A stretch of DNA of 64,000 nt from Algibacter_G agarivorans (GTDB taxonomy: Bacteria > Bacteroidota > Bacteroidia > Flavobacteriales > Flavobacteriaceae). Shown in pieces: positions 8,587 through 17,478 of this stretch; position 1 is the stretch's first letter; every line of letters starts with the position of its first letter. The stretch covers positions 1 to 64,000 of the forward strand of contig NZ_BAABJJ010000010.1 of the NCBI RefSeq assembly GCF_039543245.1, in the 5' to 3' direction. The notes under the pieces were generated by a model. It saw nothing but the letters and a program-made list of their open reading frames with translations, searched no databases and had not been told where the DNA came from. The position numbers and the translations under genes were made by a program.

Positions 8587-9258
8587 ATGAAACCTTATAT
8601 TTTATGTATTGTACTATTTCTTTTTTCGCTATCAAACTATGCACAGATTGATAGTAAAAAGAAATCTGTTGCTATTCCTGCCGTTGAGAGCAAAAAAAAT
8701 TCTTCAGATATAACACCATCAAAGCCCATTCCAAATAGCAACAATACTTTTGGAATGAATAGACCTAAAGTGTCTCCCAGTCTTGAAATGCCTAAAAAAG
8801 ATTTTTCAATGTTTCCTCAGGAAGAATTTGGTAACCCAGGGGAACTTTACACCAAACAAGTTGATAAAAATTTAGAAAATATAAAATTAACTCCAGAAGA
8901 AGTTGAACAACGAAATGGCAGTAGTACCGATCAGTATTTTGGAGATTTTAAAAGCAAAGCCAAGTTTGTTAATGTAGTGTATAGAGATCATGGTTATGTT
9001 GATGGCGATATTATTCAAGTACGGGTTAATGATGATATTATTCACGCCAGAGTATTTCTATCTGGAGGTTTCAAAGGTTTTAAACTGGATTTAAAAAAAG
9101 GGTTTAATAAAATTGATTTTGTTGCTTTAAACCAAGGAGAATCTGGACCTAATACTGCTGAATTTAAAGTTGTTGATGATGCTGGAATTCTAGTATCAGC
9201 AAATCGTTGGAATCTTGCTACTGGTGTAAAAGCTACTATTATTGTTGTTAAAGAGTGA
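8587..9258 (+). CDS. secreted protein of unknown function
   Basis: The product of about 223 residues starts with a Sec signal peptide (MKPYILCIVLFLFSLSNYAQ; predicted cut after the AQ). A low-complexity Lys/Ser/Pro-rich linker to about residue 75 follows, then a beta-rich domain (VVYRDHGYVDGDIIQVRVND onward) that looks like an immunoglobulin-like or lectin-like sandwich ending in TIIVVKE. It has no enzyme motif and no T9SS tail. I chose ATG at 8587 over the TTG directly before it. It is transcribed away from exbD and converges on the aldo/keto reductase. Confidence 0.65.
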   Translation: MKPYILCIVLFLFSLSNYAQIDSKKKSVAIPAVESKKNSSDITPSKPIPNSNNTFGMNRPKVSPSLEMPKKDFSMFPQEEFGNPGELYTKQVDKNLENIKLTPEEVEQRNGSSTDQYFGDFKSKAKFVNVVYRDHGYVDGDIIQVRVNDDIIHARVFLSGGFKGFKLDLKKGFNKIDFVALNQGESGPNTAEFKVVDDAGILVSANRWNLATGVKATIIVVKE

Positions 9259-9311
9259 TATTAAATCAATTCCTAATTAATTAAGGTTTTAGTTAAAGCA
9301 CACCGACTTAC

Positions 9312-10325
9312 TTAAGAAACAATTTTATCAATCAACTTCAATTCCTCATCACTAAACCCTAAATTATCCAAAGCCTTTGCATTTTCTTTTAATTGATTAG
9401 AAGAACTAGCGCCCACTAATACCGAAGCTACTTGTGGTTGTCTTAAAATCCAAGAAATAGCCATTTGTGATAGTTTCTGTCCACGTTCCTGTGCAATAGT
9501 ATTCAGTTTTTGAATTTTTTCAATATTTGTAGTAACGTTTTCTTTATTTAGGTACGTTAAATCTTTGGATGCTCTAGAACCTTCGGGGATGCCTTTTAAA
9601 TATTTATCCGTTAGCAAACCTTGAGCTAATGGAGAAAAGGCTATACAACCCACACCATTCTTTTCTAAAGTATCCAAAAGCCCATCTTCAACCCAGCGGT
9701 CAAACATAGAATATCTAGCTTGATGCAAAATAAAAGGCACATTTAAGCTTTTTAATATCTCAGCAGCTTTTTGGGTATCCTCAGGACCGTAATTTGAAAT
9801 GCCAACATATAATGCTTTTCCCTGACGAACAATATCGGCAAGGGCCCCCATAGTTTCCTCAAGAGGTGTATCTGGGTCTGGTCTATGGTGATAAAAGATA
9901 TCTACATAATCTATCCCCATACGTTTTAAGCTTTGGTCTAAACTAGATATTAAATATTTTCTAGACCCTAAGTTGCCATAAGGCCCAGGCCACATATCAT
10001 AACCCGCCTTGGTGGCAATAAAAAGTTCATCTCTATAAGGCTTAAAATCTTTATTGAATATAGTGCCAAAGTTTTCTTCAGCAGATCCATAAGGGGGACC
10101 GTAATTATTAGCTAAATCGAAATGCGTAATTCCTAAATCGAAGGCTGTTCTTAAAATGTTTCTGCCATTTTGAATAGGATCAACAAACCCAAAGTTATGC
10201 CATAATCCAATGGATATAGCAGGTAAAAGGACGCCACTTTTCCCAGTTCTATTATAGGCCATGGAATCGTATCGTTTTGTATCTGCTAAGTAGTTTTGAA
10301 CTCCTGACTTGTCGTTAATCTGCAT
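9312..10325 (-). CDS. aldo/keto reductase, YghZ/potassium-channel-beta-like
   Basis: This 337-residue NADP-dependent oxidoreductase has a TIM barrel. The catalytic tetrad is recognisable: Asp and Tyr in HFDLANNYG, Lys in IATKAG and His in IFYHHRPD. The WHNFG stretch near residue 45 and the late VLVGASSSNQL cofactor loop match the YghZ (L-glyceraldehyde-3-phosphate reductase) and Kv-beta branch. It probably reduces small reactive aldehydes. Met22 (MAYNRTGKSG) is an alternative start; the first 21 residues are not typical of the family. Confidence 0.88.
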   Translation of the reverse strand: MQINDKSGVQNYLADTKRYDSMAYNRTGKSGVLLPAISIGLWHNFGFVDPIQNGRNILRTAFDLGITHFDLANNYGPPYGSAEENFGTIFNKDFKPYRDELFIATKAGYDMWPGPYGNLGSRKYLISSLDQSLKRMGIDYVDIFYHHRPDPDTPLEETMGALADIVRQGKALYVGISNYGPEDTQKAAEILKSLNVPFILHQARYSMFDRWVEDGLLDTLEKNGVGCIAFSPLAQGLLTDKYLKGIPEGSRASKDLTYLNKENVTTNIEKIQKLNTIAQERGQKLSQMAISWILRQPQVASVLVGASSSNQLKENAKALDNLGFSDEELKLIDKIVS

Positions 10326-10409
10326 GATATTGAAATTTATGAAACGTAAATGTATAAATTAGTTTTTTCAAAACTTGATTAAATATTGGGTAAAAACCAA
10401 AAAAATTAT

Positions 10410-11744
10410 CTAATTTCTTATTTCTAGTAATTTGGCAGTTAATTCATCTTTGATTAAAGCGTTTTCAGAACTTAAAGGCAATTGATTGGCATTCAATAAA
10501 TTTGGGTTTTCTAAAGGGTTATCACTTAGATTGTATAATGCTTCAGAACCATCGTTGAAATAAATATATTTATGAGTTGTATTCCTTATGGTATAATCAT
10601 CATTTTCAGTATATGCGTAATCCCGTTTACCACCATCAGAATCACTTAATAAACCTTTAAAACTCTTACTGTCATTTATTTCTGTAGTTTCTGTGCCAGC
10701 AATATCAGCAATGGTAGCAAATAAATCAGTGGCATTTATTAGGGCATATTCACTAGCATTGACTCTTGTAACATGCTTTCCTGAAATTACCATAGGTACG
10801 TTTACACCGCCTTGATAAATGCTGCCTTTAGCACGTCTAGAGTTATATCCTTGTGCCACTTTCCCAGGCGTACCATTATCTCCAATAAAAATGATTATGG
10901 TGTTTTCTCTTTCGGCGTCAGATAATGAATTTATTAATCTACCCATTTCTGTATCTAAAGCTTCAATCGCTGCCATATAATAGGGTAGTGGGTTTGTGTT
11001 TATACTTGCATTATCAGATGGCAATGCGCCTTGGGCATGTAAATTGTTTGGGGGTAAATGAAACGGTGTGTGTGGCGCATTAAAAGCTAACCACAAAAAC
11101 CAAGGTTTTGATTGTTGGTCTACCCAATTAATAGCCAAATCTGTAAATTTTGTGGTTGTATAATCCGTTGAAGTGCTTGTTGAACCATTAACGTTTAAAG
11201 TCCAATTTGTATAAGAAGGGACGCCGCCTCCTGTAAAACCTGCAAAATAGTCAACGCCCATGTCATTAGGATGATTAGTATTTCTTGATAAATGCCATTT
11301 TCCAATTACAGCATTAGCATATTCATTATTTGTATTTAAATCCAAATATTTTTGTAATGAAGTTTCAGAAGTAGAAAGTGGATCGTCAACAGCTAAAACC
11401 GAGGTTCTAAGTCCGTATTTACCTGTAATTATGCCTGCTCTAGTAGGCGTACATGTTGGATTAGACCATAAGTTGTTAAACTTAATTCCAGAGTTCATTA
11501 AGCTTTGAAGATTCGGCATATTTGGTTTAACAGAACCTATGTCGTATCCTGGACATGCATCTAAGCCCATGTCGTCAGCAATTACTAATAGAATATTAGG
11601 ATGTTCACTCGTTTCTTTAGGAGTTTCCATGTCAATGTCTGTGTCATCTATATTTTCAGAATTACTGCTACATGCCATGATAGAAATCGATAATAAAAGT
11701 AAGAAAAAATAGTATTTCATAAATTTAAGTGTTTTGCTCTTCAA
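10410..11744 (-). CDS. lipoprotein sulfatase (Cys-type arylsulfatase family)
   Basis: The 444-residue protein has a lipoprotein signal (SIMAC, Cys25), an Asp/Glu-rich linker, and a type I sulfatase domain. The metal-binding aspartates are in VIADDMG (57-58) and the signature CTPTR is at 98-102. Cys98 would be converted to formylglycine by a maturase that is not encoded in this window. The GTPGK stretch near residue 290 completes the active-site pattern. Such enzymes remove sulfate esters from algal polysaccharides, which fits a marine flavobacterium, but no PUL genes (SusC/SusD, glycoside hydrolases) are adjacent. The start may be Met9. Confidence 0.88.
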   Translation of the reverse strand: MKSKTLKFMKYYFFLLLLSISIMACSSNSENIDDTDIDMETPKETSEHPNILLVIADDMGLDACPGYDIGSVKPNMPNLQSLMNSGIKFNNLWSNPTCTPTRAGIITGKYGLRTSVLAVDDPLSTSETSLQKYLDLNTNNEYANAVIGKWHLSRNTNHPNDMGVDYFAGFTGGGVPSYTNWTLNVNGSTSTSTDYTTTKFTDLAINWVDQQSKPWFLWLAFNAPHTPFHLPPNNLHAQGALPSDNASINTNPLPYYMAAIEALDTEMGRLINSLSDAERENTIIIFIGDNGTPGKVAQGYNSRRAKGSIYQGGVNVPMVISGKHVTRVNASEYALINATDLFATIADIAGTETTEINDSKSFKGLLSDSDGGKRDYAYTENDDYTIRNTTHKYIYFNDGSEALYNLSDNPLENPNLLNANQLPLSSENALIKDELTAKLLEIRN

Positions 11745-11862
11745 TAGTTTAGATGCCCAATCTAGTTTAAACTTGTGAACAAATTTTTAATTATTTATAA
11801 AGTTGTTAATATTCCTTGAAAATTTTCATAGCAATCATGATAAATAAACCCTTTAAAGGTGT

Positions 11863-11870
11863 TATTTTTG
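11863..11870 (+). promoter_or_regulatory. Bacteroidota -7 box for the helicase gene
   Basis: TATTTTTG matches TAnnTTTG, 20 bases before the ATG at 11891. Confidence 0.45.
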
Positions 11871-11890
11871 CACGTTACCAAATTTAAAGT

Positions 11891-13450
11891 ATGTCCAGTA
11901 CAAAAGCAGAATTAGAATTAGAAGAAAGAAAAGAAGGTAAGGATTTATACAGCTACCAAAAAGGAGCTATAGATAAAATTTTTACAGCTTTTGAAGAATC
12001 TCCAGAAGACTATCATTTATTGTATCAGTTACCAACAGGTGGTGGTAAAACCGTTATTTTTTCTGAAATAGTAAGGCAGTACTTAAAGCACCATCAAAAG
12101 AAAGTGTTGGTGATGACACACCGTATTGAGTTGTGTAAGCAAACCTCAAATATGCTTACAGAATTTGGAGTGCACAACAAAGTAGTAGATAGTAAAGCAG
12201 ATTTAAGCGATCAAGCAGAATATAGCTGTTTTGTGGCGATGGTTGAAACCCTTAACAATAGGCTTAATGATGATAAACTAGACATTTCTGATATTGGTTT
12301 GGTTATTATTGATGAAGCACACTATAATTCGTTTACAAAATTATTTAAGTTTTTTAGTCAGTCGTTTATTCTAGGGGTTACCGCAACACCTTTAAGTTCA
12401 AGTATTGAATTACCTATGACTGATAATTATGACGAATTAATTGTTGGTGAAAGTATAGAATCGCTTATTGAGAACGGATTTTTGGCTCGTGCTGAAATGT
12501 TTACTTATAATGTTGGGTTAACCTCGTTAGTAGTTGGTGCAAATGGTGATTATACAGTTAAGTCATCAGAAGATCTTTATACTGATAACGATATGTTATC
12601 TAAGTTATTACAAGCTTATGAAGAGCGATGTAAAAATAAAAAAACATTAATTTTCAATAATGGTATCAATACGTCTTTACATGTTTATGATACGTTTAGA
12701 AGAGCAGGGTACCCTGTAGCGCATTTGGATAATACCAATACCAAAAAGGAGCGTGCCATGATATTAAAATGGTTTAAGAAAACGCCTGACGCTATTTTAA
12801 GTTCGGTTAGTATTTTAACCACGGGTTTTGATGAGCCTACAGTAGATAGTATTATTTTAAATAGAGCAACAAAATCATTGACCTTGTATTACCAAATGAT
12901 TGGTCGTGGTTCGCGTATTTTAAAAGATAAAAAAACATTTTCTGTTATAGATTTAGGTAATAATTTCCATCGATTTGGTCCTTGGGGCGATGGTTTAGAT
13001 TGGCAGCGGATTTTTAAATCGCCTACTTATTATTTGGATTCTATTTTAACTGATGATGAACTAGAAAGCAACTTTAGATATGAAATGCCCGATGAATTGC
13101 GTGCAGAATTTTCAAAATCTGAAGACGTGCATTTCGATATTCAAAAAACGTATGTAGATTCTATTAGAAATGGAGAATCTTCAAAAGTGGTTTTAGAACG
13201 TTCCATAGAGCAACATGCTAAAATTTGTATTGAAAATAGCGAAGATGTCTATGATGCACTGGCATTAGCAAAAATGTTGGGTGATGATGTTGATTTTAGA
13301 ATACAGCGTTACACGAAATGTATTAGCAAAAGCACATTTAATTTTGTGGACTGGCTTAAAGGAGACTACAGAAAGAAACTAAATTCTTATTTACGCTCTA
13401 ATTTTGATGAGGTGTTTGAACAAGTTCATGGGTATCCTCCAGAAGATTAG
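11891..13450 (+). CDS. superfamily 2 DNA/RNA helicase (SSL2/type III restriction-like)
   Basis: The 519-residue protein has both RecA lobes. The Q-like YQKGAIDKI and Walker A LPTGGGKT lie near residue 50, DEAH in IDEAHYN near 143, SAT-equivalent GVTATP near 164, and motif VI QMIGRGSRILKD near 338. A helical C-terminal extension of about 150 residues follows. The architecture is that of ComF/SSL2-like helicases used in DNA repair or unwinding; no nuclease or methylase partner is next to it. It is a complete stand-alone gene, with a likely promoter box just upstream. Confidence 0.85.
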   Translation: MSSTKAELELEERKEGKDLYSYQKGAIDKIFTAFEESPEDYHLLYQLPTGGGKTVIFSEIVRQYLKHHQKKVLVMTHRIELCKQTSNMLTEFGVHNKVVDSKADLSDQAEYSCFVAMVETLNNRLNDDKLDISDIGLVIIDEAHYNSFTKLFKFFSQSFILGVTATPLSSSIELPMTDNYDELIVGESIESLIENGFLARAEMFTYNVGLTSLVVGANGDYTVKSSEDLYTDNDMLSKLLQAYEERCKNKKTLIFNNGINTSLHVYDTFRRAGYPVAHLDNTNTKKERAMILKWFKKTPDAILSSVSILTTGFDEPTVDSIILNRATKSLTLYYQMIGRGSRILKDKKTFSVIDLGNNFHRFGPWGDGLDWQRIFKSPTYYLDSILTDDELESNFRYEMPDELRAEFSKSEDVHFDIQKTYVDSIRNGESSKVVLERSIEQHAKICIENSEDVYDALALAKMLGDDVDFRIQRYTKCISKSTFNFVDWLKGDYRKKLNSYLRSNFDEVFEQVHGYPPED

Positions 13451-13596
13451 TTTGTTTATAAACTATGCTTAATAATAATCTTGTGGGTAATTTATACGGA
13501 AATAGCCATTAATGGATTGATTATTATAGCAATCATAAATATTAGACGTATCTTTACAGCATATTAATTTACAAAAAAAGTAGGATATTTTAAACT

Positions 13597-14049
13597 ATGG
13601 CAAAATCACAAGTCACATTTAACAAAATTGAAAAAGAAAAAAAACGCTTAAAGAAGAGAGAAGAAAAGCAAAAAAAGAAAGATGCTCGTAGAGCTGAAGC
13701 TAAAGAGAACCCACAAGGTATTCAGTTTGCTTATGTAGATTTTAACGGTAATTTAACCAACACACCACCAGACCCAGCTATGCGTGAAAAAGTAGAAGCT
13801 GAAAGCATTGAGTTGGGCATTCCTAAAAAAGAAGATAGAGAAGAAGAGGAGCCAACAAACAAAGAAGGCAAAGTGTCGTTCTTTGACCACTCTAAAGGTT
13901 TTGGTTTTATTTTAGACAGCATTAATCAAGAAAAATATTTTGTTCATGTTAGCGGAACTCTTGAACCTATTGAGGAAAACGACAAAGTAACTTACGAGTT
14001 AGAGCGTGGTCAAAAAGGCATGAATGCCGTTAGAGTAAAGAAGATTTAG
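13597..14049 (+). CDS. cold-shock-domain protein with long basic N-terminal extension
   Basis: The 150-residue protein has a cold-shock domain in its last 65 residues. RNP1-like KGFGFI and RNP2-like YFVHVS are both visible. The domain is preceded by an unusual extension: a Lys/Arg/Glu-rich helix over residues 9-37 and an acidic linker at about 75-90. The core should bind single-stranded RNA or DNA, and the basic helix could add RNA or ribosome affinity. It is a different class from the small cold-shock proteins at 28.8 and 29.2 kb. Extended forms like this are common in Bacteroidota. Confidence 0.85.
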   Translation: MAKSQVTFNKIEKEKKRLKKREEKQKKKDARRAEAKENPQGIQFAYVDFNGNLTNTPPDPAMREKVEAESIELGIPKKEDREEEEPTNKEGKVSFFDHSKGFGFILDSINQEKYFVHVSGTLEPIEENDKVTYELERGQKGMNAVRVKKI

Positions 14050-14106
14050 TGTTCTTTTAGAAAAATATCTTCAAATTCTAATTTTATATAACGAAAAAGG
14101 CTAATT

Positions 14107-15021
14107 ATGAGCGTATCGCGTAAAACGGTTCTAATCATTTTAGCCTTTTTTGCTATTTATATTATTTGGGGTTCTACATACATGTTAAATAAAATCGCGG
14201 TTTCGCAATTACCTCCCTTTTTTCTGGCATCTGTTAGGTTCATTATCGCTAGTATTATCATTTTTATAATAGCTAAATCTTTAAAAGTCAGCCTTTCTGT
14301 AACTAAAAAACAATTAACAAACTGTACAATTGCTGGGTTCTTGTTTTTAACTTTGGGCAATGGGCTAGCCGTTTTAGCTTTAAAATATATAGATAGTGGT
14401 TTTGCTGCATTAGAAATTTCGGCACAACCACTTGTAGTACTTATTATGATGCGATTACTTCATGGTAAACGTATTGCGCTTATGTCTTATATAGGGGTCG
14501 TTTTAGGCTTTATTGGAATCTTTCTTCTTGTAAGTCAAAAACAGATTATTACTCAAGAAGGACAAATATTAGGAATGATTTTAATTTTTGTCTGCATGTT
14601 AAGTTGGGCATATGCAAGTATTTTTGCCGGAAGGGCAGATTTGCCGAAAAATCATTTTGTAAATACAGGTTACCAAATGCTTACTGGTGGTATTATGCTT
14701 GGTATAATTAGTTTGTTATTAAATGAATCTTGGTCCTTGCCTAATTCATGGCAAACCGATGTAAAGTGGTCCATGTTAGGTCTTATAATTTTTGGAAGTA
14801 TTATTGCGTTTACTGCATTTAATTATCTCTTAAAAGAAGTATCTCCAGAAAAAGTAGCGACTTCCACTTATGTTAACCCTATTATTGCTTTAATTTTAGG
14901 TTGGTGGGTACTAAATGAGCACATCTCTCTTCAGTCTATAATAGCCGCAGTTGTATTGCTTACAGGTGTTTATTTTATAAATACTAAACGCGTTTTAAAA
15001 CCAAGACCTATTGGACGTTAA
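14107..15021 (+). CDS. EamA-family (DMT) transporter
   Basis: The 304-residue membrane protein has about ten predicted helices in two EamA repeats. It begins with ILAFFAIYIIWGSTYMLNK, the usual YIIWGST motif of helix 1, and the second repeat starts near residue 150. EamA/RhaT-type carriers export metabolites such as amino acids; the substrate is not readable. It overlaps the next EamA gene by 11 bases, so the two are probably co-translated. Confidence 0.85.
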   Translation: MSVSRKTVLIILAFFAIYIIWGSTYMLNKIAVSQLPPFFLASVRFIIASIIIFIIAKSLKVSLSVTKKQLTNCTIAGFLFLTLGNGLAVLALKYIDSGFAALEISAQPLVVLIMMRLLHGKRIALMSYIGVVLGFIGIFLLVSQKQIITQEGQILGMILIFVCMLSWAYASIFAGRADLPKNHFVNTGYQMLTGGIMLGIISLLLNESWSLPNSWQTDVKWSMLGLIIFGSIIAFTAFNYLLKEVSPEKVATSTYVNPIIALILGWWVLNEHISLQSIIAAVVLLTGVYFINTKRVLKPRPIGR

Positions 15022-15844
15022 ACTGGCTATTAAATTTATGATTATAAGTACCATGGCATTTGCTTGTATGAATGGTATTGTTAAGCACTTAGTACATATT
15101 AACGCCTACCAAATTGTTTTTTTTAGATCGGTAAGCTCCCTTTTTTTTACTTTCGGCTTTCTTCTAAAAAACAATATTCCGCTTTTAGGAAATAATAGAA
15201 AACTGCTTGTTTTACGAGGTGTGGTTGGTGTTACTTCCATGACACTGTTTTTCATGTCTACTAAATATTTGCCTATTGGCACTGCAGTTTCACTACGTTA
15301 TATGGCACCGATTTTCGCAGCAATATTTGCTGTGTTTTTATTGAAAGAAAATATAAAACTACCGCAATGGTTCTTTTTTTTTATGGCTTTTGCAGGTGTA
15401 TTGGTTTTAAAAGGTTTAGATACACAATTAAATAGTTACGGGTTATTATTAATATTTCTCTCTGCAGTTTTTAGTGGTCTGGTTTATATTGTTATTAGTA
15501 AAATAGGGAGGAAGGACCACCCTGTCGTTATAGTTAATTATTTTATGGTCATTTCTACAATAGTTGGAGGTGTATTATCGATTAACCATTGGATAAATCC
15601 CGTAGGTATAGAATGGTTCATGTTACTCGGATTGGGTGTGTTTGGCTATTTTGGCCAAGTATACATGACTAAAGCCTTTCAAATAGCAGCAACAAATCAA
15701 GTGGCACCACTTAAATATTTAGAAGTTATATTCACTGTGCTATTTGGAGTTTTCATTTTTAGTGAAGTTTATACCTTATGGAGCCTATTAGGCATTGCTT
15801 TAATTATTGGAGGTTTGATTTTAAATGCATTATATAAAAAATGA
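15011..15844 (+). CDS. EamA-family (DMT) transporter
   Basis: The 277-residue inner-membrane protein has about ten helices and resembles the RhaT/YdcZ-type drug/metabolite transporters, with two EamA repeats (the first opening at FMIISTMAFACMNGI). The TTG at 15011 overlaps the upstream transporter; ATG at 15038 is an alternative start. The pair of different but related carriers in tandem could form a heteromeric or sequential export system, but this is inference. Confidence 0.82.
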   Translation: MDVKLAIKFMIISTMAFACMNGIVKHLVHINAYQIVFFRSVSSLFFTFGFLLKNNIPLLGNNRKLLVLRGVVGVTSMTLFFMSTKYLPIGTAVSLRYMAPIFAAIFAVFLLKENIKLPQWFFFFMAFAGVLVLKGLDTQLNSYGLLLIFLSAVFSGLVYIVISKIGRKDHPVVIVNYFMVISTIVGGVLSINHWINPVGIEWFMLLGLGVFGYFGQVYMTKAFQIAATNQVAPLKYLEVIFTVLFGVFIFSEVYTLWSLLGIALIIGGLILNALYKK

Positions 15845-16025
15845 GGTAATATCATATTAATGTAGGGTATAATTACGTTTAAATATTAAAACATTAATTA
15901 TTATAGATTGTTGAAGTATTTTGGCATATTCCTAATATTTTTATTGTCTTTTCAACGAATTTAATTGAATGCTACACTATTCGTAAAAGTAATTGCAACA
16001 GCTACTTTCCTGACGCGCTTTTGGA

Positions 16026-16033
16026 TATATTTG
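16026..16033 (+). promoter_or_regulatory. promoter of the pnt operon
   Basis: TATATTTG matches TAnnTTTG; a TTT-containing -33 candidate lies at about 16006, 17 bases upstream. The spacing supports translation from the ATG at 16059 rather than 16044. Confidence 0.5.
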
Positions 16034-16058
16034 TTCCCTTAAAATGATATCAACCACC

Positions 16059-17159
16059 ATGAAAATAGGTATACTTAAGGAAACCCAAAAAGGAGAAAAG
16101 AGGGTTTCACTATCACCAAACATCTCGAAACAACTTATTGCAAAAGGATTTGAAATTATTGTTGAAGAAGGTGCAGGTGAAGCCTCATCGTATAAAAATT
16201 CAGATTATAAAGATGCTGGTGTATTAGTTGAAAAAAGAGGCGTAGTATTCAAAGATGCTCATGTTCTTTTAAAGGTTAACCCTTTTGATGAAGAGGATTT
16301 AAAACTTGTTGACAAAGGACAAGTTTTAATAAGCCAGTTATATCACAAATCAAACCCAAAACTTATTGAAGCTATTGCGTCAAAAGGTGCAACAGCATTT
16401 TCACTTGATGCTATGCCTAGGATTTCTAGAGCGCAGGACATGGATGTTTTGAGTTCACAAAATAACTTAGCAGGGTATAAGGCCGTTATTTTGGGCGCTT
16501 ATGAAATGACAAAAATATTCCCATTAATGATGACTGCAGCTGGTACAATTACACCTTCTAAAGTTCTTATTTATGGTGTTGGTGTTGCTGGTTTACAAGC
16601 CATTGCTACAGCCAAACGTTTAGGAGCAGTTGTTGAAGCTACAGATATTCGTACTGAAACCAAAGAACAAGCAGAATCTTTAGGTGCCAAATTTATTTCG
16701 GTTGATAATGAAGGTGAAGAATCGGAAGGTGGCTATGCTAAAGAAGCTTCAGATGATTATGCCCTTAAGCAAAAAGAAGCCGTTAATAAATCTTTATTTC
16801 AAGCAGATTTAGTAGTTACCACAGCAAATATCCCAGGAAGAAAAGCACCAATTTTAATTACTGAAGAACAAGTTTTACAAATGAAAAATGGCGCAGTAAT
16901 TATTGATTTGGCAGCTGCTCAAGGCGGAAATTGCGAGGTGAGCAAACTTAATAAAACCGTTGTTAAAAACGGCGTAAAAGTGATTGGAACAACTATAGCT
17001 CCTGAAAGTGTTTCTACAAATGCAAGCGAATTATTTGCAAAAAATATTTATAATTTTATTATCCATCTTACCGAAAATGGTGCTTTTAAATGGGATTTAG
17101 AAGAAGAAATCACAGATGAAACACTTATTGTTAAAAACGGTAAAATCAGAAAAAATTAA
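16059..17159 (+). CDS. pntAA: NAD(P) transhydrogenase alpha subunit, NAD-binding part
   Basis: Subunit of the proton-translocating transhydrogenase that moves hydride between NADH and NADP+ using the proton motive force. The product of about 366 residues has the alanine-dehydrogenase/PNT fold: MKIGILKET at the start, the RISRAQDMDVLSSQ loop near residue 130 that contacts nicotinamide, and the Rossmann motif GVGVAGLQAIATAKRLGA near 180. It lacks membrane helices because in this group the alpha chain is split into two genes. pntAB follows after 10 bases. I chose the second ATG (16059), which opens exactly at the conserved N-terminus. Confidence 0.93.
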   Translation: MKIGILKETQKGEKRVSLSPNISKQLIAKGFEIIVEEGAGEASSYKNSDYKDAGVLVEKRGVVFKDAHVLLKVNPFDEEDLKLVDKGQVLISQLYHKSNPKLIEAIASKGATAFSLDAMPRISRAQDMDVLSSQNNLAGYKAVILGAYEMTKIFPLMMTAAGTITPSKVLIYGVGVAGLQAIATAKRLGAVVEATDIRTETKEQAESLGAKFISVDNEGEESEGGYAKEASDDYALKQKEAVNKSLFQADLVVTTANIPGRKAPILITEEQVLQMKNGAVIIDLAAAQGGNCEVSKLNKTVVKNGVKVIGTTIAPESVSTNASELFAKNIYNFIIHLTENGAFKWDLEEEITDETLIVKNGKIRKN

Positions 17160-17169
17160 ATAATCCATT

Positions 17170-17478
17170 ATGAACCAATTAATAGAATTTATTCGCGATA
17201 ATATTCAAATCACCTATATTCTTATTCTATCTATTTTTGTAGGCATAGAAGTGATTAAAAGTATTCCTGCAGTATTGCACACGCCTTTAATGTCTGGCGC
17301 CAATGCCTTGAGTGGCGTCGTTATTGTAGGTGCCATTTTAGTCATGCTCCATTCAGATCCAAATGATTATTTAGCTCTGACTTTGGGTTTTTTAGCTGTG
17401 GTTTTAGGAATTTTAAATGTGGTTGGTGGTTTTGCAGTAACTCACAGAATGTTACAAATGTTTAAAAAGAAAAAATAA
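17170..17478 (+). CDS. pntAB: NAD(P) transhydrogenase alpha subunit, membrane part
   Basis: A 102-residue protein with three to four transmembrane helices that matches the C-terminal membrane domain of transhydrogenase alpha (VGIEVIKSIPAVLHTPLMSGANALSG includes the family's conserved HTPLMSG turn). It forms part of the proton channel. It lies between pntAA and pntB; its last base overlaps the first base of the pntB start codon. Confidence 0.92.
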   Translation: MNQLIEFIRDNIQITYILILSIFVGIEVIKSIPAVLHTPLMSGANALSGVVIVGAILVMLHSDPNDYLALTLGFLAVVLGILNVVGGFAVTHRMLQMFKKKK

